Shown: positions 7,389 through 15,607 of the stretch, one piece after another | How positions within the stretch are numbered: the stretch's first letter is position 1 | Layout: every line of letters begins with the position of its first letter | From: Cognatishimia sp. MH4019 | GTDB lineage: Bacteria; Pseudomonadota; Alphaproteobacteria; Rhodobacterales; Rhodobacteraceae | Assembly (NCBI RefSeq): GCF_020177595.1 | Contig: NZ_JAHTBL010000001.1 | Location: 496,001-560,000 of the forward strand | Length of the DNA stretch: 64,000 nucleotides | Direction of reading: 5' to 3' | Made by a program: the position numbers and the translations under genes | Notes under the pieces: generated by a model | Databases searched by the model: none | Told to the model about the DNA's origin: nothing | The model's input: the letters and a program-made list of their open reading frames with translations, nothing else

Positions 7389-8789
7389 TTACTCCGCCGC
7401 CTGCATTTTCGGATATGCATACATCTGCGCGAAATCATGGTCCGGATCGTCCCAGGCGATCATCTTGCCGGGGTTCAACAAACCCTTCGGATCGGCCTCT
7501 TTCTTGAAGGCCAGCTGGCGGTCATCCACCGTCTGCCGCCCACCTTCTTCCAAGGTATAGCGGTGCGGGTTAAAGATCATCGCACCGGCCTCTTCGTGGA
7601 TCCGAATAATTTCGTCCAGCCGCTCTTCTGAGGTGAACTTCACCAAAGACAGCCCCGCAAACATCACCTTGCCGTTCTCGCGCAGCACTTCGAGATGCTG
7701 GAGAACCTCGGGCGAGAACTCATCGCGCATCTTTTCGATTAGTTTCAGATGCTCGGGGAAGCCGTAGCGCACTTGCAGATAGGTGATCGACGGATCGACC
7801 TTCAGCGCGCGTAGCGTCGTGTGGTTCCAGCCATATTCAAACACATGGCCGGGGCCGCGTTCCCAATCATTGTCGTCACTGCGGTAGACCATCTTGGCCG
7901 CCGGACGCCGCGCCATGAACGTTTCGAACCCGTCCATAGAGTGCGGGGCTACCATCAGCCCCACGGTTGTCGTCTCTGGGGTTACGTAGGGCTTCACGCG
8001 TTGGAAATAATCATGCGCCGTGGGCGCCTCATGCACCGTGGCCAGCTTGATAAGAATACCGTCCTCGTTGGCCAGCTCTTCGGTAAAGCGCGTGGCCTCC
8101 ATGAAGTCATCAAAGCCCAGAAACATCTCGACCCAGTCGTAAGCGGGGGCTAGGGGAATCTCTAGTTCCGTGATGATCCCGTTGGTGCCATAGGCATGGC
8201 TGACGCGTGCCAGTTCTTCACCGCGGAATTCCAGAATGCGCGGCTCTTCCTCCATCGTCACGACCCGCAGACGGATAATGTTGCCCAGATCGCGCAAAGA
8301 CCCCCATGTGCAGGACCCTACGCCGCCCGATCCACCTGCAATGAACCCGCCAATCGTCGCCGTCGCCCAGGTCGAGGAAAACATCCGCAACTCCTGCCCC
8401 GAATGCTCCTTCGTATGGGCATCCAGGTCTTTCAATAGACAGCCCGGCTGCACCACACAGCCACCCGGGTAGACCTTCGTGACCGACGCCATGTTTTTCA
8501 AATGCATCACACAGCCGCCCGCCAGAGGCATGGCTTGGCCGTAATTGCCCGTCCCTGCCCCGCGTGTCGTCACCGGCACGTCATGGGCATAGCACGTTTT
8601 CAAGACCTCGATCACCTCGGCCTCGTCTTTCGGGGCCACCACGAAATCCGCGACCACATGGTCCAGACGGTCTTTCAGCACCGGCGAGTACCAAAAGAAA
8701 TCGCGGCTTTTCGATTTGATTGCAGCCTCCGAGGTTTCGATCTCCAGATGGCTCAGGGCCTCTTTGGCGGCGGCGACATTCGGTTGCAT
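7389..8789 (-). CDS. FAD-binding oxidase (FAD_binding_4 / glycolate-oxidase-like)
   Basis: The 466-residue protein has the PP-loop region TTRGAGTGNYGQAMPLAGG and a second FAD contact GGFIAGGSGGVGSCTWGSLRD, typical of vanillyl-alcohol-oxidase/GlcD-type flavoproteins. The C-terminal end has the conserved GLLNPGKMI. These enzymes oxidise alcohols, hydroxy acids or amines using FAD. The ATG at 8789 directly abuts the stop of the upstream amidohydrolase, so both are co-translated. Probable role: oxidative step of the operon's catabolic route. Substrate unknown. Confidence 0.85.
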   Translation of the reverse strand: MQPNVAAAKEALSHLEIETSEAAIKSKSRDFFWYSPVLKDRLDHVVADFVVAPKDEAEVIEVLKTCYAHDVPVTTRGAGTGNYGQAMPLAGGCVMHLKNMASVTKVYPGGCVVQPGCLLKDLDAHTKEHSGQELRMFSSTWATATIGGFIAGGSGGVGSCTWGSLRDLGNIIRLRVVTMEEEPRILEFRGEELARVSHAYGTNGIITELEIPLAPAYDWVEMFLGFDDFMEATRFTEELANEDGILIKLATVHEAPTAHDYFQRVKPYVTPETTTVGLMVAPHSMDGFETFMARRPAAKMVYRSDDNDWERGPGHVFEYGWNHTTLRALKVDPSITYLQVRYGFPEHLKLIEKMRDEFSPEVLQHLEVLRENGKVMFAGLSLVKFTSEERLDEIIRIHEEAGAMIFNPHRYTLEEGGRQTVDDRQLAFKKEADPKGLLNPGKMIAWDDPDHDFAQMYAYPKMQAAE

Positions 8790-10052
8790 TCAGCTCTCCA
8801 TCAGTTCGTCTAGTTCGGCGTAATCGGGCAGCGACGTGTCCATCGCTTGGCCCGCACGCAAGACAACGCGGTCGGCTTGGGGCCGCGCGTAAAATTCGGT
8901 CCATGAGCGGGCCGAGCAGATCACAAGATCAGCAGGCGCACCCACTGCGAGCGATGGCACCTCAAAGCCGCACGCCCTTGCCGGATTGGTGATAAAGCTA
9001 TGCGCCCAATCCGTGCCGGTATGATCCAGATGCCCGATCCGCGTGGCCTGCCGCATCACTTCGATCATATCCAGATCGCCGTAAGCATAGAACGGATCGC
9101 GCGTGTTGTCCGAGGCAAACGAGACATTGATCCCGCGCGCCTTCATCTCATGCACCAGCGTAATCCCGCGCCCGCGCGGCGTGCGGTGCGCATGGCGGTC
9201 TTGCAGGTAAAGGTTGCACATCGGCAGGCTGACCACGTTGATCCCCGCCTTTGCCACCAGATCAAGCGTGTCCATCGCCCGGGCTTCATCCTGCGTGGAC
9301 AGCGAACAGCAATGACCCACGACAATGGGCTTTTCGAACCCGATCTCTAACGCGGTTTCGGCAATCATCCGCAGCGTTTCCGAGGACGCATCCATCGTCT
9401 CATCCACATGGAAATCCGCGCTGAGGCCCCGCTCTGATGCCAGTTTGAAAAAGCCCAGAAGGCGGTCTTTCAAGTCAGGCACCGGATAGGTCACCATACC
9501 CAGCACGCCGCCTGATTCAGCAACGACATCTGCGGTGTGCTTAAACGTGCCATCTGCCTCCATGCTGTCACACCCGATCAGGCAAGCAGCTTGCAGGTCA
9601 ATCCGCCCTGCCCATTCATCGCGCAAGTCGCGGAAGACGGGCCAAGAGATATCATCCTGCGGCGGGATACTGTCCAGATGCGTGCGGATGGCCCCTGTCC
9701 CGTAAGCAAATGCGCAGCGCAGGGAAAACTCCATCCGCGTGCGCACATCATCCGCCGACCAATTGGCGGCACGGTCGGCGGCCACGGTTGTCAACGCCCC
9801 CATAAACGTGCCATCGGGGTTCGGTGCACGCCCCCAGATATGCCCCTTATCCAAATGGGTGTGCATGTCGACGAATGTCGGAAACACCATCGCCCCCGCC
9901 ATATCCACGGCCAGCGCTTGCGGTTCCGCAATCCGCCCATCGGCGATGCTGATATCGGTGCGGATCAGGTCCCCCTCCTGCCCGATCAGGCAGGCGGGGA
10001 TCGTCACGTTTTGCAGTGTCAGATTGCCGCTGGGCAGAGCGCGCATCGCCAT
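8790..10052 (-). CDS. Cytosine-deaminase-like amidohydrolase
   Basis: The 420-residue protein belongs to the amidohydrolase superfamily, CodA branch. Metal ligands are seen in FVDMHTHLDKGH, FHVDETMD, VVGHCCSLS and SFASDNTRDPF, in the order found in cytosine deaminase. CodA-type enzymes hydrolyse or deaminate pyrimidines, creatinine and related rings. The ATG at 10052 forms a 4-bp ATGA overlap with the permease gene; the longer open frame upstream is not used. Position between the importer genes and the oxidase suggests it acts on the imported heterocycle. Confidence 0.85.
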   Translation of the reverse strand: MAMRALPSGNLTLQNVTIPACLIGQEGDLIRTDISIADGRIAEPQALAVDMAGAMVFPTFVDMHTHLDKGHIWGRAPNPDGTFMGALTTVAADRAANWSADDVRTRMEFSLRCAFAYGTGAIRTHLDSIPPQDDISWPVFRDLRDEWAGRIDLQAACLIGCDSMEADGTFKHTADVVAESGGVLGMVTYPVPDLKDRLLGFFKLASERGLSADFHVDETMDASSETLRMIAETALEIGFEKPIVVGHCCSLSTQDEARAMDTLDLVAKAGINVVSLPMCNLYLQDRHAHRTPRGRGITLVHEMKARGINVSFASDNTRDPFYAYGDLDMIEVMRQATRIGHLDHTGTDWAHSFITNPARACGFEVPSLAVGAPADLVICSARSWTEFYARPQADRVVLRAGQAMDTSLPDYAELDELMES

Positions 10053-10900
10053 CAGGTCTCGCGGCTCAGCGCACTTTCGTGCCACTTGCGCAGCAGCAAG
10101 TGCGACAGCAGTGACAGGGCCGCAAAGATGAAGACGCCCATCGCAGCCACCAGCGTGAGTGCTGCGAACATTCGGGCGATATTCAAGCGATAGCCCGCCT
10201 CTTGAATGCGCGCCGCAAGCCCTGCGCCCACGCCACCCGTACCTGCGACCAGTTCGGCCACAACCGCACCGATCAGGCTCAGACCGCCTGCGATTTTCAA
10301 GCCACCAAGGAAGTAAGGCAAAGCCGAAGGGAGTTGCAGCATCCACAGCTTTTGCCAGCGACTGGCCCCGTAAATCCGATACAAATCGCGCAAGTTATGA
10401 TCAACCGAGTTCAGCCCCAAGGTGGTTGAGCTCAGCACAGGAAAAAACGCCACAATCCACGCGCAGAGCAACATACCCGCTGTTTTGCTATCGACATAGA
10501 TAAAAATCAGCGGCGCGATGGACACGACAGGCGTGACCTGCAAAATCACTGCGTAAGGGTAGAACGACATCTCGACCATGCGCGATTGGTTGAAGAGGAT
10601 CGCCAAGCCAGCACCGCCGACAATCGCCAAGGCCAAGGCCATCAACGTGATCTTGCCGGTTAGCAAACCGGCCTCCCACAGGATGCCCCAGTCGTTGACA
10701 AGGCTGTCCCAAACTCGTCCCGGCCCCGGCAAGATATAATGCGGAATTTCGTTCCAGACGACGATCCGGTCCCACAGCAGCAGCGTGGCCAGCATGACGA
10801 CAACTGGCAGCGACCAGCGACCCAGCTTCTCCATCCGTTTGGCGCGCTGGCGGCGGACCTCGTGACTGTCGACGACGGGTGTGTTTTCAGCAATGCTCAC
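10052..10900 (-). CDS. ABC transporter permease (SsuC/TauC/ThiX type)
   Basis: The 282-residue membrane protein has a cytoplasmic N-terminus of about 35 residues followed by hydrophobic segments and the EAA-type loop around YRIYGASRWQKLWMLQLP. The start is taken as GTG at 10900, because it makes a GTGA overlap with the ATPase stop; a GTG start is less common but the spacing fits. The family moves sulfonates, nitrate or pyrimidine precursors. It pairs with the ATPase upstream and the NMT1-type binding protein. Confidence 0.85.
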   Translation of the reverse strand: MSIAENTPVVDSHEVRRQRAKRMEKLGRWSLPVVVMLATLLLWDRIVVWNEIPHYILPGPGRVWDSLVNDWGILWEAGLLTGKITLMALALAIVGGAGLAILFNQSRMVEMSFYPYAVILQVTPVVSIAPLIFIYVDSKTAGMLLCAWIVAFFPVLSSTTLGLNSVDHNLRDLYRIYGASRWQKLWMLQLPSALPYFLGGLKIAGGLSLIGAVVAELVAGTGGVGAGLAARIQEAGYRLNIARMFAALTLVAAMGVFIFAALSLLSHLLLRKWHESALSRET

Positions 10901-11670
10901 GCCGCTTCCCCCATCGCCAGATGCAGCGCGTCGGTCGCCTGTCGGCAATAGGCGGCATATTCAGCCGATGTTCGGAACTCTTCCGAGCGCGGATAGCCTT
11001 CATCCACGTGCAGTTCCTGAATAACCCGTCCGGGGCGCGCGGCCATGACGATAATCCGATCGCTCAGGAAGACGGATTCGAAAACCGAGTGGGTCACGAA
11101 GATCACTGTGCAATTGATTTTCGCTTTAAGTTCAAGAAGATCGTTGTTCAACTTAAAGCGCGTGATCTCGTCCAAAGCGGCGAATGGCTCATCCATCAGG
11201 ATAAGCCGAGGCCGTGTCACCATCGCCCGCGCAATCGACACGCGCATCTTCATCCCACCGGATAACTCGCGCGGATAGCTGTTTTGAAACTTCTCCAATC
11301 CGACCAGTTTCAGTGCTTCCAGAACCTCGTCTTTCACACTTGCGTAGGACTTCCCACGCAGTCGGTAGGGCAGCCACACGTTCTGCGCCACCGTTGCCCA
11401 TGGCATCAGTGTGGGTTCCTGAAAGACAACGCCCAGATCACCCACCTCATGGCCGCCTTCCCAGTCAATCTTTCCGCTGGTTGGCACCATCAGATCCGAG
11501 ATTAGCCGCAACGCAGTCGACTTCCCGCAGCCCGATGGCCCCAGAAGCGAGATGAAATCGCCCTGACCGACAGTCATGGACATGCCGTTAAGCGCGACAA
11601 CATTGCCGTTGAAGGTCTTGTTAACATTGGACATTCGCAAAACAGTTGGGCGCTGATCAATCGGTAACAA
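10897..11670 (-). CDS. ABC transporter ATP-binding protein (SsuB/TauB/ThiZ type)
   Basis: The 257-residue ATPase has Walker [11 protein letters not shown]-loop VFQEPTLMPW, signature ELSGGMKMRVS, Walker B LILMDEPFAALDE and a switch histidine in FVTHSVFES. These are the hallmarks of the nitrate/sulfonate/taurine importer group. It lies after the binding-protein gene and overlaps the permease by 4 bp. Confidence 0.88.
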   Translation of the reverse strand: MLPIDQRPTVLRMSNVNKTFNGNVVALNGMSMTVGQGDFISLLGPSGCGKSTALRLISDLMVPTSGKIDWEGGHEVGDLGVVFQEPTLMPWATVAQNVWLPYRLRGKSYASVKDEVLEALKLVGLEKFQNSYPRELSGGMKMRVSIARAMVTRPRLILMDEPFAALDEITRFKLNNDLLELKAKINCTVIFVTHSVFESVFLSDRIIVMAARPGRVIQELHVDEGYPRSEEFRTSAEYAAYCRQATDALHLAMGEAA

Positions 11671-11713
11671 CAGAGCTGCCTCCCTCGACAGATGTGGGAC
11701 TTTTTATAAATTG

Positions 11714-11739
11714 GGGTGCGCATCCGCGAACGCGCACCC
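11714..11739 (-). terminator. Stem-loop after the NMT1-type binding-protein gene
   Basis: GGGTGCGC and GCGCACCC form perfect 8-bp arms around a 10-base loop, between the binding-protein stop and the ATPase start. On the transcribed strand it is followed by an AT-rich run (CAATTTATAAAAA) rather than a pure T tract. It probably raises the relative level of binding-protein mRNA. Confidence 0.5.
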
Positions 11740-11756
11740 AGTGTTCTCTGCCAACA

Positions 11757-12755
11757 TTAGCCGCCGGGCTTCAGATCCATGCCAACGCCATTGCCGACAA
11801 ACTCCAGCGTGTAGGCGGCCGAAACGTCCAGCCCCTCTTCGATCACGCCGGCATTGACCATCTTGGCGTAGAAATCATTGACGACCTCATCGGTCATCAC
11901 ACCGATGCCCATCTCCAGCGCGTCGCCACTGTCGACGATGCCCCAATCCTTCATCTTGCCGATGGCATAGGCAATCTTGTCGTCGGTCATGTCGGGGTTG
12001 GCGGCCTTGATCAGCTCATTCGCACCGCTGGGATCGCCATACAGGTAGTTGTACCACCCCTTGATGGAGCCTTCGACAAAGCACTTCACCTGCTCGGGCT
12101 TTTCGTCAATCGTGGCCTGCATCGTCTCGATTGTGGTCGCGTAGCTGGAAAAGCCATTATCCGCGATCAGGAAGATGTTAGGTTCAAATCCACCCTCTTT
12201 TTCAACAAGATACGGCTCGGAGCTCAAGTAGCCTTGCATCGCAACGCTGGTATCGGCAAGGAAGGGCGCAGGGTTGAACGTGTAAGGCTGCCTCTGCTCA
12301 ACAGTGAAGCCATGCTCTGCGATCATCCACTGGTAATAGCTGGTGAAGCCATTGTCGCCGATCAGCAGCGTGCGGTCTTTCAGACCTTCCCAGCTTTCCA
12401 CATCTGGATGCGCCACCAGCACCTGCGGATGCTTCTGGAAGGTTGCGGCCACAGCGACCACCGGGATGCCCTCTTTCACAGCGTTGAACGCCTGCAGTAA
12501 ATCACCACCCATATGGTAATCAATGCGCCCCGCCAGCATCAGCGCGCGGTTGTTCACTTGCGGACCGCCCGAGATGATCTCGACATCCAGACCGCATGCG
12601 GCATAGGTGCCATCGGCCACGGATTGATAAAAGCCGCCATGTTCGGCCTGTGCCAGCCAGTTTGTTCCGAAGACAACTTTGGCGTTCTCGGCGACGGCGG
12701 GTGTCGCTGCGACAGTGGCAAGCATCAGTGCTGTCAGAGTGGGTTTCAGTGACAT
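11757..12755 (-). CDS. NMT1/THI5-like ABC transporter substrate-binding protein
   Basis: The 332-residue precursor has a signal peptide (ALMLATVAATPAVA) and the NMT1/THI5 fold beginning VVFGTNWLAQAEHGGFY, as in ThiY-type pyrimidine-precursor binders. The first in-frame ATG (12761) touches the GGAGG ribosome binding site; the ATG at 12755 lies six bases behind it and is preferred. It opens the nine-gene minus-strand operon and is preceded by a promoter with a LacI-type operator. Family members bind hydroxymethylpyrimidine, formylaminopyrimidine and similar heterocycles; the ligand here is not known. Confidence 0.87.
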   Translation of the reverse strand: MSLKPTLTALMLATVAATPAVAENAKVVFGTNWLAQAEHGGFYQSVADGTYAACGLDVEIISGGPQVNNRALMLAGRIDYHMGGDLLQAFNAVKEGIPVVAVAATFQKHPQVLVAHPDVESWEGLKDRTLLIGDNGFTSYYQWMIAEHGFTVEQRQPYTFNPAPFLADTSVAMQGYLSSEPYLVEKEGGFEPNIFLIADNGFSSYATTIETMQATIDEKPEQVKCFVEGSIKGWYNYLYGDPSGANELIKAANPDMTDDKIAYAIGKMKDWGIVDSGDALEMGIGVMTDEVVNDFYAKMVNAGVIEEGLDVSAAYTLEFVGNGVGMDLKPGG

Positions 12756-12794
12756 TTTCATCCTCCAGATGTTGGTCGCTGCTCAGGATGGAGT

Positions 12795-12821
12795 CCGCCT
12801 GTCCCAAAGGAAAGACAGCGG
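12795..12821 (-). promoter_or_regulatory. Stem-loop in the 5' leader of the heterocycle-uptake operon
   Basis: CCGCTGTC pairs with GACA-G-GCGG with one bulged base. It lies in a leader of about 130 nt if the promoter at 12901-12930 is used. I checked for the conserved TPP-riboswitch blocks and do not see them, so this is only a leader hairpin of unknown purpose. Confidence 0.35.
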
Positions 12822-12900
12822 AGGCAGGCAACTCTTGACCGGCAGCGTTACGCTTAACCTAGCGGCAGTTTCTTCAAACGTGCATAATTTTTTTGCGTTT

Positions 12901-12930
12901 TTTATATTGCCCCTCTGCAAACGCTTGCAA
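12901..12930 (-). promoter_or_regulatory. Predicted sigma70 promoter of the nine-gene operon
   Basis: On the minus strand a -35 box TTGCAA (12925-12930) and a -10 box TATAAA (12901-12906) are separated by 18 bp. Transcription would start near 12894 and run into the binding-protein gene. The -35 box lies inside the LacI-type operator, so repressor binding would block RNA polymerase. Confidence 0.5.
12916..12929. promoter_or_regulatory. LacI/GalR-family-like operator
   Basis: TGCAAACGCTTGCA is a near-perfect palindrome (12 of 14 positions symmetric, central CG) and matches the general LacI-family operator form TGNAANCGNTTNCA. It lies in the divergent region between the heterocycle-uptake operon and ridA and could control both. 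No LacI-type regulator gene is present in the window. Confidence 0.55.
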
Positions 12931-12958
12931 CCCATCGGCGAGCAGGTCAGCCTAAGGC

Positions 12959-13357
12959 ATGAAATCACTGATCCCGCAGACCATCGCCCCGCCATTTGCC
13001 CGCTACGCCCATGGCGCTGTCAGTGATCCAGGCGCGTCCATTCTTGTCACCTCTGGACAGCTGGGATTGGCTGCCGATGGCACGATTCCCGACAGTACGC
13101 AGGCGCAAGCACAGATCTGTTTTGCCAATATCGATGCGATCCTGACCGATGCAGGGGCGAGGCGGAGTGACGTGTTGCGGATCAATGCCTTTGTCACCGA
13201 CCGCGCCCATATGGCAGGCTATATGGCGGCGCGCGATGCGTGGCTGGCCGAGGTCACGACCCTGCCCGCCTCCACACTTGTTATTGTCGCGGGCTTCACC
13301 CGACCAGAGTTTACGGTCGAGATCGAAGTGACCGCCCAGGCGCCGTCGCCGACCTAA
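12959..13357 (+). CDS. RidA family protein (YjgF/YER057c/UK114)
   Basis: The 132-residue protein shows the family's ILVTSGQLGL start block and the C-terminal block TLVIVAGFTRPEFTVEIEVTA. RidA proteins hydrolyse reactive enamines and imines; the RutC relative acts in pyrimidine breakdown. It is divergent from the nine-gene operon, and the LacI-type operator lies between them, so it may belong to the same pathway. Start ATG at 12959 follows CTAAGG. Confidence 0.85.
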   Translation: MKSLIPQTIAPPFARYAHGAVSDPGASILVTSGQLGLAADGTIPDSTQAQAQICFANIDAILTDAGARRSDVLRINAFVTDRAHMAGYMAARDAWLAEVTTLPASTLVIVAGFTRPEFTVEIEVTAQAPSPT

Positions 13358-13457
13358 TCAATCCTTGCCGCCAGGGGCATTCTACGGCACGACCTGTGCA
13401 ATCTGATTTTTGCCGCGACGCAGAATCGGCCATGAACCAACGGCCGGGGAAGCCAGA

Positions 13458-14462
13458 ATGACCAACAAGATCGAAACCGTGAAAGCCCTATTCCCCGGCG
13501 TTCTGATCTCGGGCCTGATCGCCTTGGCCGCACAGTTCATTTCCGAGCATTACGGCGCGCCTGCCATGCTCATGGCCCTGCTTTTCGGGATCGCACTGAA
13601 CTTCCTCTCCGAGGACGGCAAATGCGCCGACGGCATCGCGTTCTCCGCCAAGACCGTGCTGCGCTTTGGTGTGGCCCTGCTGGGCATGCGCATCAGTTTC
13701 GAGATGGCGTCGGAATTGGGTTGGCCCATCGTCACGTTGGTCGTCGGCGGCGTGATCGCGACGATCCTTTTCGGGATGAGCATCGCGCGCCTGTTTGGTC
13801 ACGGCCCCCGTTTTGCGTTCCTGTCGGCGGGTTCGGTGGCGATTTGCGGGGCCTCGGCGGCAATGGCCATTTCCGCCATCTTGCCCAAGGACGAGCGCAC
13901 CGAAGAGCGGTTGGTCTTCACCGTTGTCGGTGTCACGCTGCTGTCGACAATCGCGATGATCGTCTATCCGATCCTGGCCGATCTGTTTGGCTTCGGCACC
14001 CAGTTTGCTGGTATTTTCATCGGGGCAACGATCCATGATGTGGCGCAGGTCGTCGGCGCTGGGTTCTCTGTGTCCGAGGAAACCGGCGAGGTTGCAACCA
14101 TCGTCAAGCTGATCCGCGTCGCGATGCTGGCGCCTGTGATCCTTGTCGCGTCCCTGATCATCCGTCGCTACGTCGTGCAAGACGCAGCAGCGGAGCGCCC
14201 GCCCATCGTGCCGTCTTTTGTCGTGGCCTTCGTTGTGCTGGTGACGCTGAATTCGTTTGGTGTGTTCCCTGCCCCGGTCATCGCCCTGGCCACGGAAACC
14301 TCTCGCTGGGCTCTGCTGACTGCCATCGCTGCAGTGGGTCTCAAGACATCCCTGCGCGATGTAATAGACGTGGGCGGCGCTGCCATCGCGCTTTTGATCG
14401 TCGAAACCGCCTTTATCGGAGCGCTCACCGTCTCTGTGCTGTTCTGGCTGCAAAGCGCTTAA
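13458..14462 (+). CDS. YeiH/Cons_hypoth698 family putative exporter
   Basis: The 334-residue protein is strongly hydrophobic with about ten membrane segments. Characteristic blocks are FGVALLGMRIS near residue 75, AGSVAICGASAAMAI near 130 and IGATIHDVAQVVGAGF near 190, which define the YeiH/UPF0324 family, sometimes called putative sulfate exporters. The ATG at 13458 follows a GGGGAAG ribosome binding site. It lies 100 bp behind ridA. Substrate is not established for most members. Confidence 0.85.
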   Translation: MTNKIETVKALFPGVLISGLIALAAQFISEHYGAPAMLMALLFGIALNFLSEDGKCADGIAFSAKTVLRFGVALLGMRISFEMASELGWPIVTLVVGGVIATILFGMSIARLFGHGPRFAFLSAGSVAICGASAAMAISAILPKDERTEERLVFTVVGVTLLSTIAMIVYPILADLFGFGTQFAGIFIGATIHDVAQVVGAGFSVSEETGEVATIVKLIRVAMLAPVILVASLIIRRYVVQDAAAERPPIVPSFVVAFVVLVTLNSFGVFPAPVIALATETSRWALLTAIAAVGLKTSLRDVIDVGGAAIALLIVETAFIGALTVSVLFWLQSA

Positions 14463-14698
14463 GGCAAAAACAGCGTGTCCTCTGTGGCCTCCCAAAGGGC
14501 CACCAGTCGGCACAGCTGCGCATAACCGGAACAAACCTCGAGCTCGATACAAATCTTTACAAATGGTTAACGCCTGAGCGGGCGATTTCATAGCGATGCA
14601 TCCTGACGAGGAAGACAGACAGCACTGCCCGGATCATGGATGGAAACCAAAGGTCGCGTTGGTGCGTTGGTGTCGCGCAATTGCTAAGGAGAAGACCG

Positions 14699-15607
14699 CT
14701 GGAACCCGTCGCAATCCTCTTTGACCAGCTCCGCGAAATCGCGCGTGGCTCGATTGAAATTCTGCCTCAGATCGCTGTCGCGATTGTTGTTCTTATTCTG
14801 ACAGTTCTGCTGAACAAGCTGGTCAAATATGGTATGGGAAAGGCGCTTTCGAACACGAATCTGCGGCAAAGCCTGAAAGAGCTCTTTTCGCTTCTGATAT
14901 CGATCCTGGTCTGGGTCCTTGGGCTGATGATTGCCGCTGTGATCGTCTTTCCGGGCCTTACACCGTCCAGCATTTTGGCCGGGCTTGGCATTGGTTCTGT
15001 CGCGATCGGGTTCGCGTTCAAGGACGTATTTGAGAACTTTCTGGCCGGGATCATCATTCTCTTTCGTCGCGAGATGCGCATCGGAGACTTTATCGAATGC
15101 GAAGATCTTGAAGGCAAGGTCGAGCAGATTGCGATCCGTGAAAGCCATATCCGCCAGACCGATGGGCAGCTTGTGATCGTGCCCAATTCCATTCTGTTCA
15201 AGAACCCTCTGACCGTGCGCACCGATCAGGACAAGCGCAGGGTCACCGTGATTTGCGGGGTCGCGTATGACGAAGATGTGGACCAGTCGCGCGATGTGAT
15301 CCGCAAAGCCGTGGAAAGCTGCGACACGGTTTATCAGGACGACAAACCGATCCAGATTTTTGCGCAGGAGTTCGCAAGCTCCTCCATCAATTTTGAAGTG
15401 ACGTGGTGGACAGGTTCGAAACCCGTTGATGTGCGCCGCTCCCGCGATCAGGTCGTGGGCGCTGTGAAACGTGCGCTGGACGATGCGGGCATCGAGATAC
15501 CGTTCCCCTATCGCACGCTGACCTTCAAAGAAGCGTTGCCCGTGAAGCAGCAGAATCGCGACAGGTCGCCAGAAACGGGCGAGGCCGATCCTCAGCCAAG
15601 CGCGTAA
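14699..15607 (+). CDS. Mechanosensitive ion channel, MscS family
   Basis: The protein (about 302 residues from the start chosen) has transmembrane segments near the N-terminus, the pore helix block LAGLGIGSVAIGFAFKDVFEN and the beta-domain RREMRIGDFIE, all typical of small MscS channels that release solutes on hypo-osmotic shock. An ATG exists at 14636 in frame but lacks a ribosome binding site and yields an atypical arginine/tryptophan-rich leader. A CTG at 14699 sits seven bases after AAGGAG, so I take it as the likely start. The 3' end overlaps the convergent phoB by 16 bp. Confidence 0.82.
   Translation: MEPVAILFDQLREIARGSIEILPQIAVAIVVLILTVLLNKLVKYGMGKALSNTNLRQSLKELFSLLISILVWVLGLMIAAVIVFPGLTPSSILAGLGIGSVAIGFAFKDVFENFLAGIIILFRREMRIGDFIECEDLEGKVEQIAIRESHIRQTDGQLVIVPNSILFKNPLTVRTDQDKRRVTVICGVAYDEDVDQSRDVIRKAVESCDTVYQDDKPIQIFAQEFASSSINFEVTWWTGSKPVDVRRSRDQVVGAVKRALDDAGIEIPFPYRTLTFKEALPVKQQNRDRSPETGEADPQPSA

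Noticed and set aside
12762-12958. TPP riboswitch in front of the NMT1/THI5-type gene
   Set aside because: The family suggested thiamine control, and CTGAG and ATCTGG fragments occur, but the conserved TPP core blocks and spacing are absent. A LacI-type operator explains the region better.
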